From: Verrucomicrobia bacterium TMED56
Lineage (GTDB): Bacteria > Verrucomicrobiota > Verrucomicrobiia > Opitutales > Seribacteraceae
DNA length: 15,630 nt
Direction: 5' to 3'
NCBI GenBank assembly: GCA_002167265.1
Contig: NHDJ01000066.1
Location: 2,350 to 17,979, forward strand
Shown here one piece after another: positions 7,645 through 13,313 of the stretch; positions within the stretch are counted from its first letter, which is position 1, and the number at the start of each line of letters is the position of its first letter. Position numbers and translations under genes: made by a program. The notes beneath the pieces were generated by a model. It ran no database searches, was not told where the DNA came from, and saw only the letters and a list, made by a program, of their open reading frames with translations.

Positions 7645-8705
7645 TCGCTTTTTTCTTCAAACTTATTTTCAGTTTCGGTTGAGTCTTCATCGCCCTCCGA
7701 ATCTTGTGCTTCATTCCTTAGTTTAAGTAGTTCTTCAGGCAAATCCTCCGTTGGCGGAGGGAGCAAACCATCACTCGGTCCTTCATCAATCAGTTCATCT
7801 GCACTTTGTTTCTCATTAAATTCAATATCTACTGGTTCCTCTGCCTCATCTGCGGGTAATGTCTCCCCTAAGTTTTCATTAGCAACACCATCCAACGAAA
7901 GGGAGTCTTCACTCTCTTTGATTGATAAAGTATCCTCAGTTTTTGACAAATTGGATGAATCTGCTTCTGGCTTTTCTGTATTCGATTCTGAATCTTCCGT
8001 GATTTTTGCAGAATCTTCTGTACTAGGTTGAGCACCGCCTTGCAAAGAATTCTCAGACCCGTCATTCAATCCGGCTGAATCGTCGGCAGACTTATCATCG
8101 GTTGTTTCATTGTCGCTTTTTTCTGGTGACTCGTCCGTGCTCTCAGTGCCAGTTTCCCCGTCGCCTTCCTCTTTGGAGACAATTTCAGGTGTCTTAGCTT
8201 TGGGTAATGTCTGCTTAATGGGTTTTTTGACCCGGGGCTTCTTATTACTGTAAGAGATTAAAAGAGGACCTGTAACTATTGAAAATGCGGTGAATAAAAA
8301 GAGTTCTAATTTGTCCGAGTCATTCATTATATGATCATCATTTTCTATTACGAAAAAAATGTAACACACTATGGCTAAAAGAATCCAACCAGTCATTTTG
8401 CTAAAAGCTTTGATCATTTTTGAGAACCCATCCAAAAAACTTATGTAAATTAGGATTCCGCAAAATAACAGAGACGAAAGAGTACACAGAATCTTTAACC
8501 TGAGAGCTTGGCTGGATAAAAGGTCCGATTTAACAGAACCAAAAATCTCTGGTATATAATAACCAAAAAGTTTAGTCTGCGTTAAGTTTACTACGAAATT
8601 TTCAAGTGAAGTAAATCCAAGTAATAAGGACAGCCAAAAAAATCCAGTGGTAAGAAAAATTACAACGGCTGAGGACAAGAAAAACGCTCTGCTTTTCGAA
8701 AACAT
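7641..8705 (-). CDS. Four-segment membrane protein with a long acidic Ser/Thr-rich tail
   Basis: This is a 354-residue protein of no family I recognise. Residues 1-152 hold four probable membrane segments (about 7-31, 70-92, 105-120, 133-152). A basic stretch follows (154-172, KKPRVKKPIK and more), which by the positive-inside rule puts the remainder in the cytoplasm. Residues 173-354 are low-complexity and strongly acidic, rich in Glu, Asp, Ser, Thr and Asn, with few aromatic residues and no Cys, so probably disordered. Such tails can bind basic proteins or divalent cations or be phosphorylated; none of this is shown here. Its stop overlaps the next start in ATGA, a sign of translational coupling. 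The start lacks a Shine-Dalgarno but leads directly into the first membrane segment. The intergenic region upstream has two inverted repeats. Confidence 0.78.
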   Translation of the reverse strand: MFSKSRAFFLSSAVVIFLTTGFFWLSLLLGFTSLENFVVNLTQTKLFGYYIPEIFGSVKSDLLSSQALRLKILCTLSSLLFCGILIYISFLDGFSKMIKAFSKMTGWILLAIVCYIFFVIENDDHIMNDSDKLELFLFTAFSIVTGPLLISYSNKKPRVKKPIKQTLPKAKTPEIVSKEEGDGETGTESTDESPEKSDNETTDDKSADDSAGLNDGSENSLQGGAQPSTEDSAKITEDSESNTEKPEADSSNLSKTEDTLSIKESEDSLSLDGVANENLGETLPADEAEEPVDIEFNEKQSADELIDEGPSDGLLPPPTEDLPEELLKLRNEAQDSEGDEDSTETENKFEEKSE

Positions 8706-8732
8706 ACTATTGATGTTACTATTTGAAATGCT

Positions 8733-8756
8733 AGAACAATGGCAAGAGTTTGTTCT
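8733..8756. repeat. Inverted repeat upstream of the acidic-tail membrane protein gene
   Basis: AGAACAA (8733-8739) and TTGTTCT (8750-8756) are perfect 7-base inverted arms with a 10-base loop. They lie 28 to 51 bases upstream of the ATG at 8705, where an operator or the base of a leader hairpin could act. Neither side has a T-run that would make it an obvious intrinsic terminator. Confidence 0.35.
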
Positions 8757-8775
8757 TAAAAACTAAAGGTGATGG

Positions 8776-8795
8776 ACGGATTTATTGCTATCCGT
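8776..8795 (-). terminator. Possible weak terminator hairpin after the DUF1552 gene
   Basis: On the minus strand ACGGAT and ATCCGT form a 6-base-pair stem around an 8-base loop, starting 12 bases after the DUF1552 stop codon. A short T-run follows only after about 13 bases. The stem is short and the T-run is displaced, so termination is uncertain. Confidence 0.22.
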
Positions 8796-8807
8796 AGCTC
8801 TATGTAG

Positions 8808-10124
8808 CTAAATATCTCTCAATATTCCAGTACTATCACCGACTTGCAAAGCGTCTACTCCTACTTTTTCCAAAACCCCCAAGTAAAAGTTTGTCATCGG
8901 AACATTACCAAAATCCATATGCCTACCAATCGATAATCCAAGCGATTTCCCCCCTGCCAAGAGAACGGGCAGATTAGAATGTCCATGACGGTTCCCATCG
9001 CTTATGCCACTACCCAAGACGATCATGCAATGATCAATCAGTCGGCTTCCGTCCACCTCACGAATACTCGAAAGCTTTTCCATAAAGTAAGCAAATTGTT
9101 CTGTGTAAAAGTGGTCTATTTTAGCAAGCTTCTTTATTTTCTCAGGATCATTTCGGTGATGTGAAAGTGAATGATGTCCCTCTGGTACACCAATATCCCG
9201 AAAACTACGGTTACTGCCATCATGGGCCAATAAGAATGAGCTTATACGAGTTGAATCGCTTTGATAAGCAAGTGCCATCATGTCGAACATGATTCGCAGG
9301 TGTTCTTTGTAAGTTCCTGGAATGCCATCTGGCATTTCCTGATATGAAAATTCTTTCGATAATTTTCCCTCTCGATCAATTCTTTTTTCTAATTCGCGAA
9401 CACTCGTAAAATATTCGTCTAGTTTTTCTTGGTCCAATCGACCTAAACGATTCTTCAAACTTTTAGCATCATGCAAGGCAAAGTCCAAAATACTTTTATT
9501 TATGGCTTTTCTCTTAAGTTGGTTTACACGATCAACTCTGGAACTTGCATTGCCAAATAAACGCTCAAAAACTAACTTGGGATTAGATTCTGGTATCATT
9601 GGCATGGATTCGGTCTTCCAGGATAAATTATATTGGTACGCACAACTGTAACCAGAATCGCATTTTCCAGATCGTCTCACTCCATCGCAACTCAATTCCA
9701 AGGAAGATAGTTTTGTTTTTTCTCCAATTATATCAGCCGCAATTTGATCAACTGAAACCCCAATCTTGATATCTTTGCCAGCTGTTTTTTTGGCCTGACA
9801 GCCCGTCAAAAAAGTAGCGTTAGCCCTGGCATGATCACCGCCTCCATCTCCATTAGCATAGGCTTTGGTATGATCTAACCCACTTAAAACCTGAAAGTCA
9901 TCGGTGTGTTTTTGTAGAGGCTTTAAACTGTTTGGTAAATTTCTGAGGCGACCAGTTTCTTGGGGTCGCCACTCATCCATTATCACTCCGTTTGGAATAT
10001 ATGTAAAACCCATGCGTACTGGTATGTCAGATACCTGCTGTCCAAATGATTCCATGGTTGGCAAAACAAGTGAAACTCCCAAACCTCTGAGTATGAATCT
10101 TCGACTAACTTTCGTAAGTTGCAT
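8808..10124 (-). CDS. DUF1552 family protein, Tat-exported
   Basis: This 438-residue protein of the DUF1552 family is common in Planctomycetota, Verrucomicrobiota and other bacteria, and its reaction is not established. A Tat-type signal starts at Ser7 (SRRFILRGLG, Arg8-Arg9), with a hydrophobic stretch ending near residue 28. Family landmarks are MGFTYIPNGVIMDEWRP (38-54), GGDHARANATFLTG (95-108), a cysteine-bearing loop at Cys146, Cys155 and Cys161 around CDSGYSCAYQ, a GHHSLSHH stretch (316-323) and GSGISDGNRHGH (371-382) near the end. The His/Asp-rich motifs recall the alkaline-phosphatase-like superfamily to which the related DUF1501 proteins belong, so metal binding is plausible but inferred. 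It lies 53 bases downstream of the DUF1592 gene and is very likely co-transcribed with it. The two are often found side by side in these phyla. No ribosome binding site is visible before the ATG. Confidence 0.93.
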   Translation of the reverse strand: MQLTKVSRRFILRGLGVSLVLPTMESFGQQVSDIPVRMGFTYIPNGVIMDEWRPQETGRLRNLPNSLKPLQKHTDDFQVLSGLDHTKAYANGDGGGDHARANATFLTGCQAKKTAGKDIKIGVSVDQIAADIIGEKTKLSSLELSCDGVRRSGKCDSGYSCAYQYNLSWKTESMPMIPESNPKLVFERLFGNASSRVDRVNQLKRKAINKSILDFALHDAKSLKNRLGRLDQEKLDEYFTSVRELEKRIDREGKLSKEFSYQEMPDGIPGTYKEHLRIMFDMMALAYQSDSTRISSFLLAHDGSNRSFRDIGVPEGHHSLSHHRNDPEKIKKLAKIDHFYTEQFAYFMEKLSSIREVDGSRLIDHCMIVLGSGISDGNRHGHSNLPVLLAGGKSLGLSIGRHMDFGNVPMTNFYLGVLEKVGVDALQVGDSTGILRDI

Positions 10125-10177
10125 TGTAAAGTATATTACACAATAATAAAGTTTTAGGACGAAATAATCAAACAGTC

Positions 10178-12472
10178 TTAATTGGAAAACTGAAAAGGCT
10201 TACTTTTTAAAACCTCAAATAGTAAGTCAGCGAAATTAACTTGCTCCTCTCCCAAACTGCCAACGACATTATCCACCGCTTCTCTATCTCTGTAGTTCAG
10301 CCCTCTGCCCAAACCATAAACAAAGAATTTTTGAGTAATGCACCGAATTAAAGACTTTTTTTTATTTTCATTCAAAAAAGTCTGTAATTCAAGAACTCCG
10401 GTAAATTGTTCACCTGAACTCAATTTGCCGGTAGCATCCACGGGTACTCCATTCTCTTCTTTTCTCCAATTTCCTGTCGCATCAAAGTTCTCCATGGCAT
10501 AGCCTAAATTGTCCATGCTTGCATGGCAGGAATAACAGGCAGGATTTTTAGAATGAAGTGTCATCTGTTCTCTAAAGGTTAGTTTTCTTATATTTTCCTT
10601 ATGGGATTCTTCCAATTCCGCCACACCTGGTGGTGGATCGCGGGGAGGTGCTGCCAATAAGTTGTCTAAAACCCATTTTCCTCGTTTAACTGGAGATGTT
10701 CGAGTTGGATTAGAAGTGACAGTCAAAATCGAACCATGAGTAAGAAGACCGCCTTTTTTAACTAAATCCTTATCTGTAAAAATAACTTTTCTGAACTTAT
10801 CATCAAAGTCTCCATGAAGTCCGTAGTATGTGGCAAGATCATGATTAATCATCGAAAAATTGGCTCCCAAAAGTACATCAATCGATAAATTTTCCCGTAG
10901 TAAAAATTTGAAAAACTCCTGCGTTTCTTGAATCATTGAGATTCGAACTTTGTTGGTGAATTTTGGGAATTGTTCCGGGTTTGGGTTTACAATCTGCAAG
11001 TCTCTTAACTGAAGCCATTGCCCGCAAAAGTTTTTTACAAATTCATTTATCTTTTCATTGGATAACATCCTCTTGAATTCATTTTGCAAATTTGCACGAA
11101 GTTCAGTATTCTGTGCCAGTTCCCATAATTTATCGTCCGGGATTGTACTCCATAGAAAATATGACATGCGATGAGCAAGTGCAAATTCATCAATTTGCTG
11201 ATGTTTCAGACTATTTTTGTTCGGGCTTTTTTTCTCTTCTCGATAAATAAATCGGGGCGAGACCAGTGCTGCCTTAAAAGTCTGACGCAAAGCTTCAACT
11301 GTCGTTAAATCTCTCTTAATCATACCCAAGAAGAAACTTTTATGCTTCTCTAGCTCTAGTTTACTTAAAGGCATGCGATAGATTCGTGGAAGCCATTTCT
11401 CAAGTGCTTTCATTGCATGACCATCCCTGATTTTTTCTGTTTGCCACTCCCCAAGTAATCGGTTTCTGGTTTCACGGTATTTCAATGCAACACCCTCTGG
11501 AAAAAATATTTCCATTTCTTCGATAAATAAATTTCGGTCTCTAAGTTTTGAATTTTTATTCTTGGGATCGTAAAAATCATTAATGAAGTGAAGAGAGATT
11601 TTATTGTTCGAATTTTTTTTTGCAGAGAAGTTGAACGCATAGAGAGATTTTTGAGGATATTCGGAATCAATTGAAAAAGTTTTGATTTCTTCCCCGTTAA
11701 CCTGGACTTGCATTTTGGCAAATTCATCTCCTGCACGGCTTGCGGAAGCCCAAACTTTTACTTGATAAGTGCCTGCACGGCTAGCCGCATAAGATATGGA
11801 AAAACTGCCCCGGGAAGGCAACACACGAAAACTGCCTTGTATCCTTCCGCCCAAAATTTCACCAGCCTTGTAAAGAACAGATTCTCCTTGATCATTGATC
11901 GGACCAAGAGCCTTCTCCATTACGATTTCGGCCATCCCCATATACTTTTCCATCAGGAGTGGTGAAAGGGTCAGTACTTCTCCAATGGTGTCGAAGCCAT
12001 AGCCTGTATCATCCGCAGGAAAATAGGTTTCAGCATCAATGGATACTTGAAAAAGGTCATTAACCGTATTTTCATATTCTGTTCGATTAAGCCTTCTTAA
12101 AACTACATGCCCCGGATCAACTTCTCTGGGATCATACTGAAAGGAAGCTTTCTCGACCCAAGACAATATACTATCAACTTCATAATCCATGGGTTGTGGA
12201 ACATTCGCAGGTGGCATATTTCGATTGTAGATGTTCTTCCAAACTCTATCCCACTGCTTTTGATGCTCTTGGAAGTTACCCAGAGAGATCAATTTATCCA
12301 TCTCAAAATCTCCTTTTCTGGCTCCATCACCATGACAATCATAACAGTACTCCTCGAGCAAAGGTATCACATCTTCAATAAAAGCTTCATTCTTTCCAGG
12401 CTTGGCAAAACTTAATCCGCAAAAGATAATGTTAAGAAATCCAAGACCAAATTTTAGGAGAACGGAATTCAT
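10178..12472 (-). CDS. DUF1592-type multidomain protein with planctomycete-type cytochrome c
   Basis: This 764-residue exported protein has a signal peptide of about 23 residues. The order of domains follows the known architecture. It opens with a PSCyt1-like heme segment, CYDCH (43-47). A DUF1587 domain lies around 120-185 (RRLNRTEYENTVNDL). About 205-325 is a beta-rich region resembling a carbohydrate-binding module, including VKVWASASRAGDEFAKMQVQ. DUF1595 spans about 350-410, DUF1592 about 425-550 (AHRMSYFLW, FCGQWLQLRDL), DUF1588 about 570-670 (GLLTHGSILTVTSNPTRTSP) and DUF1585 about 685-760. A second CYSCH (646-650) sits in DUF1588, so up to two covalent c-type hemes are possible. It is probably a periplasmic redox protein acting with the DUF1552 protein next to it; the substrate is unknown, and polysaccharide or another carbohydrate is a guess from the beta-rich module. 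The 82-base gap upstream contains a palindrome. Confidence 0.94.
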   Translation of the reverse strand: MNSVLLKFGLGFLNIIFCGLSFAKPGKNEAFIEDVIPLLEEYCYDCHGDGARKGDFEMDKLISLGNFQEHQKQWDRVWKNIYNRNMPPANVPQPMDYEVDSILSWVEKASFQYDPREVDPGHVVLRRLNRTEYENTVNDLFQVSIDAETYFPADDTGYGFDTIGEVLTLSPLLMEKYMGMAEIVMEKALGPINDQGESVLYKAGEILGGRIQGSFRVLPSRGSFSISYAASRAGTYQVKVWASASRAGDEFAKMQVQVNGEEIKTFSIDSEYPQKSLYAFNFSAKKNSNNKISLHFINDFYDPKNKNSKLRDRNLFIEEMEIFFPEGVALKYRETRNRLLGEWQTEKIRDGHAMKALEKWLPRIYRMPLSKLELEKHKSFFLGMIKRDLTTVEALRQTFKAALVSPRFIYREEKKSPNKNSLKHQQIDEFALAHRMSYFLWSTIPDDKLWELAQNTELRANLQNEFKRMLSNEKINEFVKNFCGQWLQLRDLQIVNPNPEQFPKFTNKVRISMIQETQEFFKFLLRENLSIDVLLGANFSMINHDLATYYGLHGDFDDKFRKVIFTDKDLVKKGGLLTHGSILTVTSNPTRTSPVKRGKWVLDNLLAAPPRDPPPGVAELEESHKENIRKLTFREQMTLHSKNPACYSCHASMDNLGYAMENFDATGNWRKEENGVPVDATGKLSSGEQFTGVLELQTFLNENKKKSLIRCITQKFFVYGLGRGLNYRDREAVDNVVGSLGEEQVNFADLLFEVLKSKPFQFSN

Positions 12473-12496
12473 GCTTTTTATCTTTTATCTTCCGGA

Positions 12497-12506
12497 TGAA
12501 ATTTCA
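12497..12506. promoter_or_regulatory. Perfect 10-base palindrome upstream of the DUF1592 gene
   Basis: TGAAATTTCA reads the same on both strands and lies 25 to 34 bases before the ATG at 12472. It could be a half-turn-spaced dimer site. In AT-rich DNA such a short palindrome may also arise by chance, and no convincing promoter hexamers flank it. Confidence 0.2.
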
Positions 12507-12554
12507 ATCTGTACCACCATTAAGAAGAGTTTTTATTACTAAAATTAAATAAAT

Positions 12555-13313
12555 CTATTTGGAATGAATACTCAGGTCATCAAAAAGGATGGGAGTACTG
12601 GCATAGGGGAAGCCCCAAAGGGCACACTTGCCTCCTTTATATTCAAGGCTGAATTTTTCACTGACCAACCAAGAACTTGGTTCCTCTTCAAGCTTCGGCC
12701 AAAGTTTATATTTAACAACAGTTGATTGGAAGGAATCCTCTGGAACCATTTGAAAACGGACAGACCACCATTGGCCTGCGGTCCACAAGAAGGGTAATGT
12801 CTTCAGAATTTTCTCTTCGCTAGAGAGAACTAAATTTTTGGCCGCAGGATTCAGGCGTAAACGCAATCCTCGAATACCGCCTATTCCGGCAGCAATAGAT
12901 GGCTTCCTTCTGCCTTTATTAGTGGAGAAAAAAGAGAATCTTAATTCCAAAGCTTTATCCTTGATCCTTGGACCGAACAATAAACCGAAATCACCCACAG
13001 GTGAACCTGGTAAAGCCAAGATTTCACCTTGGTCCTGATCGGTTTGAACAGTGTACGCACCGTCCAGAATAAACAAACTCTCTGGTTCGCTACCAACCTC
13101 AATCCGGGAAAAGTCTTCACTAAATTCAACAGTCCATTCCGAAGGACTCACTGGCAATCCAGTCTCATCTGTGATTGTACTTCCAGCAATTTCAACATCA
13201 TAACCTTTTTTATAAAATTTTTGTTCACAACCAAGGCAAACAATGCAGCCCAAAATGGCTAACGGCCTCAATCTGTATTGAAAAATCATTATAAAGGTCT
13301 GGATGTTATTCAT
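12555..13313 (-). CDS. Lipoprotein with a probable concanavalin-like/DUF1080-like beta domain
   Basis: This 252-residue protein has a signal peptide and lipobox (VCLGC, lipid-bearing Cys29). The mature part is rich in beta strands and Gly, Trp and Phe: a start reading EWTVEFSEDFSR (59-70), then SLFILDGAYTVQTD (79-92) and LWTAGQWWSVRFQMV (176-190), ending with PILFDDLSIHSK (241-252). This pattern, a displayed edge strand with W and F followed by a DD near the end, resembles concanavalin-like jelly-roll proteins such as DUF1080/LamG relatives, which bind or hydrolyse glycans. No catalytic residues can be assigned. The ATG at 13313 overlaps the last 8 bases of the permease gene; a second ATG at 13289 (Met9) also precedes the leader. 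The overlap suggests the two are made together, perhaps the lipoprotein being a substrate or partner of the exporter (inference). Confidence 0.72.
   Translation of the reverse strand: MNNIQTFIMIFQYRLRPLAILGCIVCLGCEQKFYKKGYDVEIAGSTITDETGLPVSPSEWTVEFSEDFSRIEVGSEPESLFILDGAYTVQTDQDQGEILALPGSPVGDFGLLFGPRIKDKALELRFSFFSTNKGRRKPSIAAGIGGIRGLRLRLNPAAKNLVLSSEEKILKTLPFLWTAGQWWSVRFQMVPEDSFQSTVVKYKLWPKLEEEPSSWLVSEKFSLEYKGGKCALWGFPYASTPILFDDLSIHSK

Noticed and set aside
10125..10140. TGTAA/TTACA dyad and TATACT hexamer directly before the DUF1552 start
   Set aside because: The arms are only five bases, no -35 hexamer fits, and the gene is close behind DUF1592, so an own promoter is not needed.
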